Below, in pieces: positions 38,801 through 44,029 of a DNA stretch of 64,000 bases. The stretch lies in the NCBI GenBank assembly GCA_905221605.1, contig CAJNDS010002524.1, positions 841,634-905,633 on the forward strand. The letters run 5' to 3'. The DNA comes from Symbiodinium natans. Its lineage: Eukaryota; Sar; Dinophyceae; Suessiales; Symbiodiniaceae. Numbering within the stretch: position 1 is the stretch's first letter; every line of letters starts with the position of its first letter. A program made the position numbers and the translations under genes. A model generated the notes under the pieces. It was given only the letters and a program-made list of their open reading frames with translations, searched no databases and had not been told where the DNA came from.

Positions 38801-40906
38801 AGGGCTTAGGGCTTTGGGTTGGTATGTGCCCCCTTGTATACTAACAGTCCTTAATGGGGATTATAGTAGGGGGGGTACTAGAATCCCTTTTTTCGGACTG
38901 TCGGCGTAGTTGCCCCCAAAACCTGACCCCAAACCCGAAACCCTTAACTGAACCCTGAGCCAAAGCAAAGACGGTGGAATCTCACCTGACCGGCTAAATC
39001 GACAGATTGCACCGCCGAGCCCCTTAGAAGGAATCGGATGGGGTGTGCATTCTGGGTTTGGGGGTTTAAGCTTAGGGTTTAGGATGGGCAGCATATCAGG
39101 GTTGAGGCTTTAGGAGATTTTAGGGCTTTCCCTCGTCAGAATGCCAGCAAAGCAAACGGGGACTACACTTGACCGAGCACCTGCGTGAAGCCTTCGATCC
39201 TGGATGCATCTACTTCGAGGCTCATGGTACTTATTGACCACTGACAACTGCACTTAGAACTCCACTTATAACCATATGACCGCACTTCAGGGCCTTGCAA
39301 GTGGGTTATGATAAGTATCATGAACCTCCAAGTAGTCTGAGAGTCTGAGCCCTGAACCCTGGATTTGTTTCGATCCCTCAACAAAGTGACCGGATCAGGC
39401 GCCCAATGTTCAAATTAGGATTTTTTCGCCTAAACCCTACACCCAAAACCCTAAACTCTAAACCCTAACCCCGAACCCGCCCTCCCCCTCCCATTAAAAA
39501 AACAGCTCAACCGTTGAACCCCTTCGAGGAGTGCGCCCGGCGCACGATGCACGACCCACTGGTCCCGACCAACCCGCGGAAGATCGGCGGGTGGGAGGAC
39601 CTCCTCGGAGCCCTAAAGGCCCTGTTGTTGAGGGTTTAGGGTTTAGGGTTTAGGGTTTAGGGTTTAGGGTTTAGGGTTTAGGGTTTAGGGTTACCCTGAA
39701 TCTGTGGCCTAGGATGCTAGCGTGAGGGTGGGGGACAGGGGCTCATGGCTTTGAGTTTTTGGGCTTATACCGCAAGCCGTCGGAACCCTATGCTAGGTAG
39801 AGCTCCAGCAGAAGTCCCAGAAGCAGTAAGTAAATGTTCAGGAAATCTTGTGTAGGGTTTAGGGTTTAGGGTTTAGGGTTTAAGGTTTAGGGTTTAATGG
39901 TTCAACGGTTCAACCGCACAACCGCGGAGCCTTCTCTCCCTCGGCACCCTTCACGCCCTAAACCCCCTAAACCCCCTAAACAGCCCACACCCCCTAACCT
40001 TTTTCAAAACCGCCTAAACACCCAAAACCCTAGAACCCCAAATCCCAAAACCCTAAACACCCTAGACACGCTAAACCCAAAGCCTTAAAGCCCCAAATCC
40101 CTAGACCCTAAACCCCCTAAACACCCTAAACACCCAAAACCCTAAAACCCCAAATCCCTAAACCCTAAACCCCCCAAGCACCCTAAACCCGAAACACCCT
40201 AAGCCCTAAACACCCCAAGCACCCTAAGCCCTAAACCCTAAACACCCTACCCTAAGCCCTAAGCCCCAAACCCTAAACACCCTAAGCCCCTTAAACACCC
40301 TAAACCCTAAGCCCTAAACACTAAACACCCCAGGAGCCCTAAACCCTAAACACCTTAAACCCCCCTAATTACCCTAGACCCTAAACCCTGTAACCCTAAG
40401 CACCTTAACCCTAAACCCTAAACCCCCAAGCCCTAACCCTAAACCCCCTAAACACCCTGCAAACCCTAAACCCTAAACCCTAGACCCCCTCAAAGCTAAC
40501 CCCCTAAACCCTATATAAACCCTACACCCCAAACCCCAAACCCCAAACCCCAAACCCCAAACCCCAAACCCCAAACCCCAAACCCCAAACCCCAAACCCC
40601 ACACCCCAAACCCCAAACCCCAAACCCCAAACCCCAAACCCCACACCCCAAACCCCAAACCCCAAACCCCAAACCCCAAACCCCAAACCCCAATCCCCAA
40701 ACCCCACACCCCAAACCCCAAACCCCAAACCCCAAACCCCAAACCCCAAACCCCAAACCCCAAACCCCCAACCCCTAAACCCTAAACCCCAAACCCTAAA
40801 CCGCAAACCCCAAACCTTCACTGAACCCTGCGAGGACGTGCTTGCCATCCTCGAGCTTTGTGGGCCCTTTGCTGAGCCCTCTGAGGCCAAAGCCACTGCA
40901 GCTTAG
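14741..40906 (+). CDS. maleylacetate-reductase-type iron-alcohol dehydrogenase, 18 exons
   Basis: Eighteen exons of 24-108 nt join in a single frame to about 385 codons, the usual length of this family. Order: CRVLV strand; DDIVAALGDTC; VGVWDGMPAHSP; ADVIVTVGGGSLTDGAK (nucleotide-binding GGGSxxDxAK); LIPQVSIPTTLSAGEFAPYA; PKAIVLDPWLV; TPEWLFLSTGLRAVDHCVE; SGNPYADG; NARNDCQLGIFQ; GASHAIGHILGP; PHGYTSCVALPGVLRWN; VKELGLPL; LADVGV; TNPRKIGGWEDVLAILE; stop TAG at 40904. These are the family landmarks in the right order, so the enzyme probably reduces maleylacetate-like keto acids with NADH in an aromatic-ring breakdown route. As in maleylacetate reductases, the metal-ligand Asp of iron ADHs is Arg (GLRAVDH), while the three His positions remain. 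Donors are mainly GC, some GT and GA. The 5' end is unresolved. Confidence 0.88.
15195..15278. repeat. pure (TTTAGGG)n array
   Basis: About eleven to twelve perfect units in intron 1. Confidence 0.95.
15916..16039. repeat. CCCTACATA 9-mer array
   Basis: About thirteen units of CCCTACATA/CCCTAAATA, a telomeric CCCTA core with a 2-base expansion, followed by a C-rich run and AAAAAA. Confidence 0.85.
16425..16980. other. low-repeat segment, unidentified
   Basis: No telomeric repeats for about 0.55 kb. Both strands carry roughly 70-codon open frames (16449-16661 + and 16428-16640 -), but neither shows a recognisable domain. It may be an old insertion. Confidence 0.4.
17127..17276. mobile_element. 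palindrome (possible MITE)
   Basis: CATGGACTTCCCTACGACCC with CTCTATAC on the left mirrors GTATAGAGGGGGGGG and AGAAGCCCATGG on the right. The inner arms CCTAGG and GCCTAGGG also pair. Confidence 0.6.
17291..17381. mobile_element. palindrome (possible MITE)
   Basis: ACCAGGACGGGCTATTATAC on the left and GGCCTAGTAGCCCATCCTGG on the right. The 29163 hairpin shares the AGGCCTTATAGACCATCC motif. Confidence 0.55.
17475..17555. repeat. pure (TTTAGGG)n array
   Basis: About eleven perfect units. Confidence 0.95.
17787..17901. mobile_element. MITE family B copy
   Basis: ACTTGGAGGTTCAGGGTACT to AATTGGGGTAACCTCCAA, with the GCACTTATAAGCCCCCTAAG interior shared with the 21204, 51938 and 56435 copies. 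Confidence 0.7.
18186..18301. mobile_element. MITE family B (well-preserved copy)
   Basis: CTACTTGAAGGTTCATGGGT on the left, ACCGTGAACCTCCAAG on the right, with inner AAGTAGGGTTATAAGTA and TACTTATAAGCCTACTTATA arms. A full palindromic layout. Confidence 0.8.
18416..18540. mobile_element. MITE family D copy
   Basis: GGGGGGTTTCCGAAAATATG ... GAATCCTACTATTTGGGGG ... TTATTTTCGTAGACCCCC. The arms pair. Confidence 0.65.
18590..18728. repeat. long (CCCTAAA)n array
   Basis: About nineteen units with three CCCTCAA variants near the left side. Confidence 0.95.
19341..19409 (+). CDS. MacA-like exon 2 (DDIVAALGDTC)
   Basis: Acceptor CCCAG|G; reads VSRTLRSQCSAVDDIVAALG then DTC; GC donor at 19410. Phase 0 at both ends. 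Preceded by a CCCTAAA array and followed by TTTAGGG. Confidence 0.8.
19485..19619. repeat. (TTTAGGG)n array with GTCTATAGGG interruptions
   Basis: About seventeen units; near-perfect after 19510. Confidence 0.9.
19767..19971. repeat. CCCCTAAA 8-mer array
   Basis: About twenty-five units of the 8-base variant CCCCTAAA, almost perfectly homogeneous, adjoining normal CCCTAAA units. Confidence 0.95.
20209..20232 (+). CDS. 24-nt micro-exon of the MacA-like gene
   Basis: Acceptor GCCGAG|G; eight codons VGVWDGMP; GC donor at 20233. In frame it links GDTC to AHSPRDAV, rebuilding the family's VGVFDxxxxHSP block. No other stretch in the 2-kb interval supplies it. Confidence 0.8.
21204..21332. mobile_element. 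MITE family B copy
   Basis: CCTACTTGGAAGCTCATGGG ... AACCTCCAAGTAGG with TTATAAGAACAGTTTTAG inside. Confidence 0.7.
21402..21483 (+). CDS. MacA-like exon 4 (ADVIVTVG)
   Basis: Acceptor GAGCAG|G; reads AHSPRDAVLEAAAAAKTAKA then DVIVTVG. The GC donor at 21484 lies inside AGGCGGG, a string repeated at the start of the next exon (22060 on), so the junction has a 7-base direct repeat. Confidence 0.88.
22062..22112 (+). CDS. MacA-like exon 5 (GGSLTDGAK)
   Basis: Acceptor CTCGCAG|GC; reads GSLTDGAKATQAACEG; GT donor at 22113. Joined to exon 4 it restores VGGGSLTDGAK, the cofactor-binding signature. Confidence 0.85.
23199..23288. mobile_element. palindromic MITE family A copy
   Basis: GCTGGGATGTTCCCCCTTAT ... 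AGTATAAGGGGGAACATCCC. The arms pair over about 30 bases. Confidence 0.8.
24151..24264. mobile_element. AT-rich palindrome (possible MITE)
   Basis: TAGTTGCTTAAGAACCCC on the left and GGGGTTCTTAAGCAAATA on the right, with poly-A and poly-T inner arms. Confidence 0.65.
24602..24741. mobile_element. MITE family C with telomeric array inside
   Basis: The left end AGGATGCCCAGTAG and the right half GGTTCCCTTATAAACCC...TCCTGGGCA are kept, but about 58 bases of TTTAGGG repeats (24618-24675) replace the segment that reads TGCCCTTATTCCCTTT in intact copies. Confidence 0.75.
25172..25279 (+). CDS. MacA-like exon 6 (IPTTLSAG)
   Basis: Acceptor CCTCAG|CC (the only acceptor here not followed by G); reads LLRKFLAGLSSSGDV ... 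KLIPQVSIPTTLSA; GC donor at 25280. The longest internal exon. IPTTxSxGEF is the family's loop after the nucleotide-binding domain. Confidence 0.88.
25833..26525 (+). CDS. secreted ADP-ribosyl cyclase-like protein, intronless, nested in intron
   Basis: A 230-codon ORF from ATG to TGA with no repeat interruption. Residues 1-19 (hydrophobic WLLRLLSVAVLVSA) look like a signal peptide. A charged helix with Cys residues follows (about 30-70). The region from about 100 reads AMLWAGFWSG, then a helix-rich stretch, one Cys near SCGRD, and NFWTMASKAFVKSM followed by SSIVVLVNKD. This resembles the W-S-G, C, FW..AS..F and V-x-L-N pattern of ADP-ribosyl cyclase/CD38 proteins, which make cyclic ADP-ribose. 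I do not see the catalytic Glu segment that normally follows the last strand, so activity is doubtful. Same strand as the host gene. Lack of introns suggests a retrocopy, though no spliced-leader relic was seen upstream. Confidence 0.5.
   Translation: MSAPPWLLRLLSVAVLVSADRSLSLDADPSSNNKLDQQIKKLTGECRKEIQGLVTDLMSLCRKTQASDCESQIYDLFLADLALAQEGRWLARAARSEKDAMLWAGFWSGPGAEANRTTKEALFNFADLMNTSTVHPMTQLGQIVEDNGVLQSCGRDQAAMEPLEVRDNGLLSNFWTMASKAFVKSMAWKKQSSIVVLVNKDHHMRMLLLGLSFMTARATLVERAAALWKS
26688..27098 (+). CDS. unidentified terminal-exon-like ORF, 136 codons
   Basis: Open from the TTTAGGG repeat edge (26687) to TAG at 27096. It reads YEDTSPNAERNLYDSVLWKY ... VDLRGRCDVLLEKMRHQ ... EKRTRVIQRWLKDRVTC and ends SIMRRVFSWMR, with gene-like composition and predicted helices. 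It lacks an obvious ATG at the start, so it may be a last exon or part of a retrocopy. It follows the cyclase-like ORF by 160 bases on the same strand. No family is recognised. Confidence 0.45.
   Translation, partial: YEDTSPNAERNLYDSVLWKYELPRIAFEVATSASAAPVSFGHRPPWRPQLALVDLRGRCDVLLEKMRHQATSSEEVGFAMMSAEKRTRVIQRWLKDRVTCLPCVSPCKLNEEFAEALREKLTETPSIMRRVFSWMR
27609..27650. repeat. (GGTTCATGAT)4 decamer repeat
   Basis: Four copies of GGTTCATGAT. The unit matches the GGTTCATGG end of B-family MITEs. Confidence 0.85.
27919..27973 (+). CDS. MacA-like exon 7 (GEFAPYAGCTD)
   Basis: Acceptor CACAG|GC; reads EFAPYAGCTDPATKVKE; GC donor at 27974. With the next exon it yields KVKETYVWL. An open frame continues past the donor to 28478 by chance and is not coding. 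Confidence 0.85.
29163..29245. mobile_element. hairpin (possible MITE)
   Basis: ATGGGCCATTCCCTGTAACC on the left and ATAGGCCTTATAGACCATCC on the right form imperfect arms; related to the palindrome at 17291. Confidence 0.45.
29350..29403 (+). CDS. MacA-like exon 8 (PKAIVLDPWLV)
   Basis: Acceptor CCAAG|G; reads YVWLDALPKAIVLDPWL plus two bases; GC donor at 29404. V/I-x-LDP is the start of the family's helical domain. Confidence 0.85.
30048..30154. repeat. pure (CCCTAAA)n array abutting an acceptor
   Basis: About fifteen perfect units ending four bases before the acceptor AG of exon 9, so the repeat itself forms the pyrimidine-rich end of the intron. Confidence 0.95.
30159..30221 (+). CDS. 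MacA-like exon 9 (TGLRAVDHCVE)
   Basis: Acceptor CCCCAG|G; reads QQTPEWLFLSTGLRAVDHCV plus GA; canonical GT donor at 30222. The iron-ligand Asp of classical Fe-ADHs is Arg here, as in maleylacetate reductases; the His of VDH is kept. Confidence 0.9.
30741..30842. mobile_element. MITE family G copy
   Basis: CTTAGTAGCTGAGCGAGTA ... ACACCTTTTGGGATACTATA ... GAACAGCAACTAAG. A second copy lies at 45695-45800. Confidence 0.7.
31406..31490 (+). CDS. MacA-like exon 10 (SGNPYADG)
   Basis: Acceptor CTCTCAG|G; reads CSLSGNPYADGQAAAALALL then VRGLRAAK; GC donor at 31491. The string GCC..CCTGAT is repeated at the start of exon 11. Confidence 0.88.
31491..31793 (+). other. intron 10 of the MacA-like gene (shortest, 303 nt)
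   Basis: Starts with a TG-rich stretch and TTTGGGG/TTTAGGG, and ends with CCCTAAACC-rich sequence. A compact example of the converging telomeric arms. Confidence 0.75.
31794..31856 (+). CDS. MacA-like exon 11 (NARNDCQLGIFQ)
   Basis: Acceptor TGGAG|G; reads AKPDDVNARNDCQLGIFQSV then Q; GC donor at 31857, phase 0 both ends. Confidence 0.88.
32539..32565. repeat. poly-C run
   Basis: About 27 consecutive C after CCCTAAACC repeats. Confidence 0.9.
32634..32764. mobile_element. MITE family E copy
   Basis: TCCTAGGTAGGATAAGGGGGACCCTTAAAAGGG... and right end CCCCCTAATCCTATCCCCTA. A very similar element at 59249-59393 confirms a family. Confidence 0.75.
33071..33200. repeat. CCCTATAAA 9-mer array
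   Basis: About thirteen units of CCCTATAAA, a telomeric variant with a 2-base expansion. Confidence 0.9.
33257..33290 (+). CDS. 34-nt MacA-like exon 12 (GASHAI)
   Basis: Acceptor GTCAG|T; reads SGPKMGASHAI plus one base; GC donor at 33291. GASHxIGH carries a conserved metal-region His. Confidence 0.85.
33595..33711. mobile_element. MITE family A with telomeric insert
   Basis: Intact outer arms (GTTGGGATGTTCCCCCTTAT and AGTATAAGGGGGTACATCCC), but the loop contains three CCCTAAA units and ten G at 33628-33662. Confidence 0.8.
33837..33950. mobile_element. MITE family D copy
   Basis: GGGAGTTTACGAAAACACGG ... GTAGGATTCCCTTGTAACAG ... CTAATATCGTAAACCCCC. Confidence 0.65.
34165..34234. mobile_element. 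partial MITE family A
   Basis: CTGACAGTCC TAAGAAAGGACTGTTAG followed by GGGGGAACATCCTAACCCC. Only the inner palindrome and right arm are clear. Confidence 0.45.
34453..34483 (+). CDS. 31-nt micro-exon of the MacA-like gene (GHILGP)
   Basis: Acceptor CCCGAG|GT; reads HILGPAFEV with partial codons at both ends; GC donor at 34484. It fits exactly between GASHAIG and PHGYTSC, restoring IGHILGPAFEVPHGYTSC with the second and third conserved His. Confidence 0.85.
34672..34808. mobile_element. palindrome (possible MITE)
   Basis: ACAGGGTGGGGCCCCCTA on the left and TAAAGGGGCCCCACCCTGTA on the right; the centre is a set of GTTATAAG repeats. Confidence 0.65.
35251..35358. mobile_element. MITE family B copy
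   Basis: GCTTGGAGGTTCATAAGTAC ... TACCCATGAACCTTCAA; the interior is degenerate. Confidence 0.6.
35704..35780 (+). CDS. MacA-like exon 14 (HGYTSCVALP)
   Basis: Acceptor CACCAG|G; reads HGYTSCVALPGVLRWNAEDE then ASLAR; GA donor at 35781 (GATAGG). Reading past the donor meets a stop at once, supporting the GA donor. Confidence 0.9.
37079..37142 (+). CDS. MacA-like exon 15 (VKELGLPL)
   Basis: Acceptor CGTCAG|GC; reads ADSAGDCVANLVKELGLPLG plus AG. The donor position reads GGGTTTAGGG, i.e. it runs straight into telomeric repeat, so the exact cut is ambiguous. Confidence 0.85.
37143..37233. repeat. TTTAGGG then TTTGGGG array starting at a donor
   Basis: About nine TTTAGGG units begin at the exon edge, then TTTGGGG units follow. 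The repeat is the first base of the intron. Confidence 0.9.
37938..38111 (+). pseudogene. retroelement-like fragment, possibly RNase H type
   Basis: Open frame after CTTAG|G reads APHVVYTDKHGKCSAVSFYA ... HAYWEISLTELGAYAIWERS ... DSVVAYMG. The Y-T-D start, the later E-L-x-A-x-A-I-W helix and a V-V-A-Y strand recall RNase H-type domains of dinoflagellate retroelements. No complete element surrounds it, and the frame stops at an inserted D-family MITE. Family call tentative. Confidence 0.4.
38112..38225. mobile_element. MITE family D (clear palindrome) inside a retroelement relic
   Basis: TTTCCCAAAATAGGGGTACC on the left mirrors GGGTACCCCTATTTCGGAAA on the right; the centre has AATAGAATCCCTTTCAAGGG. 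Confidence 0.75.
38256..38377. repeat. long (CCCTAAA)n array
   Basis: About seventeen units with one CCCTGAA variant, ending about 20 bases before the acceptor of exon 16. Confidence 0.95.
38398..38453 (+). CDS. MacA-like exon 16 (SLADVGV)
   Basis: Acceptor CACCAG|G; reads PGSLADVGVAQSQLEALH plus one base. LxDVGV is a C-terminal family motif. The donor as read begins GGG, so the end is uncertain by 1-3 bases. Confidence 0.82.
38823..38918. mobile_element. MITE family A copy
   Basis: TATGTGCCCCCTTGTATACTAACAGTCCTTAATG ... CGGACTGTCGGCGTAGTTGCCCCC. The inner arms are well kept, the outer arms are worn. Confidence 0.65.
39211..39335. mobile_element. MITE family B copy
   Basis: TACTTCGAGGCTCATGGTAC ... 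AAGTATCATGAACCTCCAAGTA with CACTTATAACC inside. Confidence 0.7.
39506..39597 (+). CDS. MacA-like exon 17 (TNPRKIGGWE)
   Basis: Acceptor AAACAG|CT; reads QPLNPFEECARRTMHDPLVP then TNPRKIGGWE; GA donor at 39598 (GACCTC). GAGGAC occurs at both ends of the intron. If the intron were retained, translation would stop at a TAG in TTTAGGG around 39636. Confidence 0.88.
39598..40834 (+). other. intron 17 of the MacA-like gene
   Basis: TTTAGGG (39632-39690, 39852-39890), irregular CCCTAAA, CCCTAAACAC and CCCCTAAAC text (39950-40510), then the CCCCAAA array 40525-40771. Confidence 0.75.
40525..40771. repeat. CCCCAAA 7-mer array
   Basis: About thirty-five units of CCCCAAA (TTTGGGG on the other strand) with occasional CCCCACA. 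Reverse-strand ORFs made of GLGFGVW units here are translation artefacts of the repeat. Confidence 0.95.
40835..40906 (+). CDS. MacA-like terminal exon with stop
   Basis: Acceptor TGCGAG|G; reads DVLAILELCGPFAEPSEAKA then TAA (Thr-Ala-Ala) and stop TAG at 40904-40906. ED[VL]xxILxxA is the family's C-terminal helix. Confidence 0.88.
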   Translation, partial: DVLAILELCGPFAEPSEAKATAA

Positions 40907-42324
40907 AGGTGACAGGCTTTAGGGTGAATTTAGGGGTTTAGGGTTTAGGGTTTAGGGTTTAGGGTTTAGGGTTTAGGGTTTAGGGTTTAGGGTTTAGGGT
41001 TTTGGGGGTTAATTTATGGAGCTTTGCTGGAGTCGCTCTCACTTATAGTCTAGGGCTTAGGCTTCAGTTTGTTCCTATGCAGGTGTATATGTATGTATAT
41101 ATGCTTATTTATATTTACAGCTGACAGACACTCTGTCGGTGTATGCTAGTCTGTTTTTTTAACCCATAGATATTGGTACCATTCTACTGTAGCTCCTAAG
41201 CTCTCGAAATCGGCTTAGGTTTCGGTGTCGGGCGAGGCACAATGCGAAGCCTGCTAGGGTACGGGACTTGTTTTGGTTTCAGGGTGCAGGTCAGCAGGAG
41301 TCGCGCCGTGCCCAGGGGCATTTTTCCGGCGCATTTTTCTGCCCAGCAGGGTCCAAGTATGCTGCTGGCCATGTGACTCTAAGCCCTTCAACTCCCTCCA
41401 CCCCGAAACACCTCGAACAACGCCTGAACCCGCCCTTCGCCCATGTGTGTGTCATCTCAATTTTGGTGTTTGGGGTTTCGGGTTTGTGCTCAAACTGTTC
41501 AAGGCTTTGGGCTTACAAGGTGTGGGGTCTGTATACAATGAACCAAGCTGATAATTGCACCGTGATCCGATCTTGGAACTCAGCACCCAAACCCTAAACC
41601 CTGAACCCTAACCCTAAACCCTACACCTTAAGCCAAACTTGGATCCATTTTCATAGGCAACAGCTCGACAGCGCCCTCCACGCAGCTGATCAATTGTAGA
41701 AAAAGGGGGCCTGCGGGGTTTTCAGGCTTTGGGGGTTCGGGTTGAGGGCCTGGTGGATGTCCAGGGCGCCTAGAGTTTAGGTTTTGGGGTTTAGGGTTCA
41801 GGGGTTAGGGGTTAGGGTTCAGGGTTTAGGGTTTAGGGTTTTGCGTTAGGGTTTAGGGTTTAGGGTTTTGGGTTTAGAGTGGGTTTGAGGTGCCGAGAGT
41901 TCTGCGCTTGTAGCCTCAGACCCTATGCACTAAGTTTATCCCTGGACCCTGAACCGAGTTCGGACATGAGATCCCGGTTTAGAGCTTGGCATTTAGGCCA
42001 GGGCTCATGCAGGGAGGATTGTGTGATGGGAGTATCACACTTGCCAGGTTGGGTAAACGGTTTTGGGTTTTTATGGTTTTAAGGTTTTAGCGATTGGGGG
42101 GGGGGGGGTTGAAGATACTACTTGCTTCCCAAACTACAACCTACTAAACGCGGCCTATTTACCCTTGTGTTCTTTTTCTTGTTCGGGCGGAGGGGGGTTT
42201 AGGGTTTAGGGTTTGGGGGGGGCGGAGGGGAGTGGGGGCTGGGCTGCGAACCCGAAACCGTCAACCCTGAACCCTAAACCCTCATGCCTATACACTATAG
42301 AGCACAAAAACATAATGAGATCCC

Positions 42325-42408
42325 TAAGGGTCCATGTATCTAGATAGTACATACTTGGCCTTGCGAGGTTGCGCAAGTATATACTATATAAGTACATGGA
42401 CCCTTATA
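42325..42408. mobile_element. palindrome, family with 59983
   Basis: AAGGGTCCATGTATCTAGAT ... ATATAAGTACATGGACCCTT. The same ends appear at 59983-60033. Confidence 0.65.
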
Positions 42409-43700
42409 AACCCTCAACCCTGTACCTTCAGACGAGAACACACTCTAATTCTCCAATCGGGCGAACAGACACCCCTAAACCCAACACCCTGAACCCTAAA
42501 AGCCTAAGCCCCATACCCCCAACCGCTCAAACCACCTCCCTGTAACAGCAAACCTCCCCACCCATATTGTCACGCAGAATATGTGGGACCCTAAGCCCGA
42601 AACCCTAACCCTTGGGGTGGGAGAGGGGGGGGGTTCGTTGCAGTAGGTGCCGGTATGTCTCCAGGGAACCTTACAAAACCTTGGGCATGCACCCTTACAA
42701 ACCCTAAAACCAAACCCATTCAGGACCCCATAAAATGCTGATCCAGAGTTTCGACTTCGGCTCTCTCTAGCGGCGCCTGTCTGAATCGCGACCTAAACCC
42801 TAAACCCTAAACCCTAAACCCTAAACCCTGAACCCTGAACCCTGAACCCTGAACCCTGAAACCACAGACCAGCAAGCCCCACACAGGGTTTAGGGTTTTG
42901 GGTTTATTAGTCCAACCTCTAAACCTCAAGCCCCCTACCCCCAATAAGCCCTGACGACAGCATGGATTTTGACAGTTTTCCGGGCTTAAGGCTTATAAGG
43001 CTTATGGTGCAGAGGATTTAGGGTTTATGGTTTGCGGCATATTATAAGATTGAGGGCTTACAGAGCTTATAGGGCTTATACGGCTTGTAGGATTTATGGC
43101 TCAGGGTTTAGTGTCATGGGGCTTGGGCTGTTTTGTCGTTCTGCAGCTTGCAGCACGTAGCACGCAGTCGCAGCGCGGGACTCCCCAAACCCTAAACCCT
43201 AAACCTAAACCCTCCAGCACATGTTTAATAGCTGCTGCTCCAGCGTCTCCACACCCTCTGACAAAGGCCCGGCCCTTAATGGGGCTGGCAGAAGGATACG
43301 CAGCAGCAGGGGTGGGGCTTAGTTTTTCGTGTTTTGGGCTCAGGGTATCCTAAAAACTAAACCCCCTGTGCCCTAAACCCGTAACCCCCAACCCCAAACC
43401 CTAAACCCAGAACCCACAACCTAAACCCCAAACCTGAACCCTAAACCCTTAATGGACTTTGGCTTGCGTGGTTTCAGTGCGATCGAGTTGTGGCCCTTAC
43501 AAGGCCTAGGGGGTGGGTGCCAAGTTTGAGCAACGTCAGGATTCTGCGCTCTGATGGTTCTGGGTTCAGTGGCTTGGGGCTTGGGCGTTGGGGGTCCCTC
43601 TCTAAAACCATAGAGCCCAAAAGCCCCTGACCCTAAACCCTAGCTCCAAAACCCCTAAACCCTAAACCTTAAGCCCCGTACCCTGAACCCTGAACCCTAA

Positions 43701-43723
43701 CCCCCCCCCCCCCCCCCCCCCCC
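43701..43723. repeat. poly-C run
   Basis: About 23 consecutive C. Confidence 0.9.
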
Positions 43724-44029
43724 GAATGTTCAGGTAGGAGTGCGGTCACACTGATGGAGGCGCCGACCCTTTCGAGTTTATTTTCTGAAAGGCGAAAGAG
43801 ACCAAGACCCGGGTGCGATCTTTTGAGTGTTCAGGGGGTTTAGGGTTAGGGGCTTAAGGAGTCTAGGGTTTGGGGCTTAGGGGAGTTTTGAGGGTTTAGG
43901 GGTAGAGATTTTTAGGGTTTTTAGGTTTCGTTTTTTTTTTTTTTTTTGGGGGGGGGGGGGGTTGGTTGGGTTTTGGGGAGTTTTGGGTCGTTTTGGGGGT
44001 TGGGGTCGAGGATCACAGGGCTTAGTCAG

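Larger units (their letters stand above)
35781..39505 (+). other. introns 14-16 of the MacA-like gene
   Basis: TTTTAGGG variants (35790-35950), a partial C-type MITE (about 36640-36720), a CCCTAAA array (36955-37045), TTTAGGG/TTTGGGG (37143-37240), poly-G (37454-37466), a retroelement-like fragment (37938-38111) cut by a D-type MITE (38112-38225), CCCTAAA (38256-38377), TTTAGGG (38500-38585, 38700-38815), an A-type MITE (38823-38918) and a B-type MITE (39211-39335). Confidence 0.7.
40907..44029 (+). other. intergenic or intronic region with weak exon candidates
   Basis: TTTAGGG array (40932-41000), low-repeat 41040-41280, candidate exon 41657-41687 (QQLDSALHA, acceptor CATAG|G), palindrome 42325-42408, CCCTAAA/CCCTGAA (42791-42860), candidate exon 43478-43560 (CDRVVALTRPRGWVPSLSNV), poly-C (43701-43723) and poly-T/poly-G (43930-43961). 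Where the upstream gene's promoter ends cannot be told. Confidence 0.45.

Noticed and set aside
40473-40896. Reverse-strand ORFs of 86-124 codons (GLGFGVWGLGFGVW...)
   Set aside because: They translate a CCCCAAA array; the periodic peptide and three overlapping frames show they are artefacts, and the region is intron 17 of the + strand gene.
41641-41700. Beta-tubulin-like peptide SIFIGNSSTA
   Set aside because: Only four or five residues resemble tubulin; the neighbouring sequence does not, and another frame (QQLDSALHA) has a proper acceptor.
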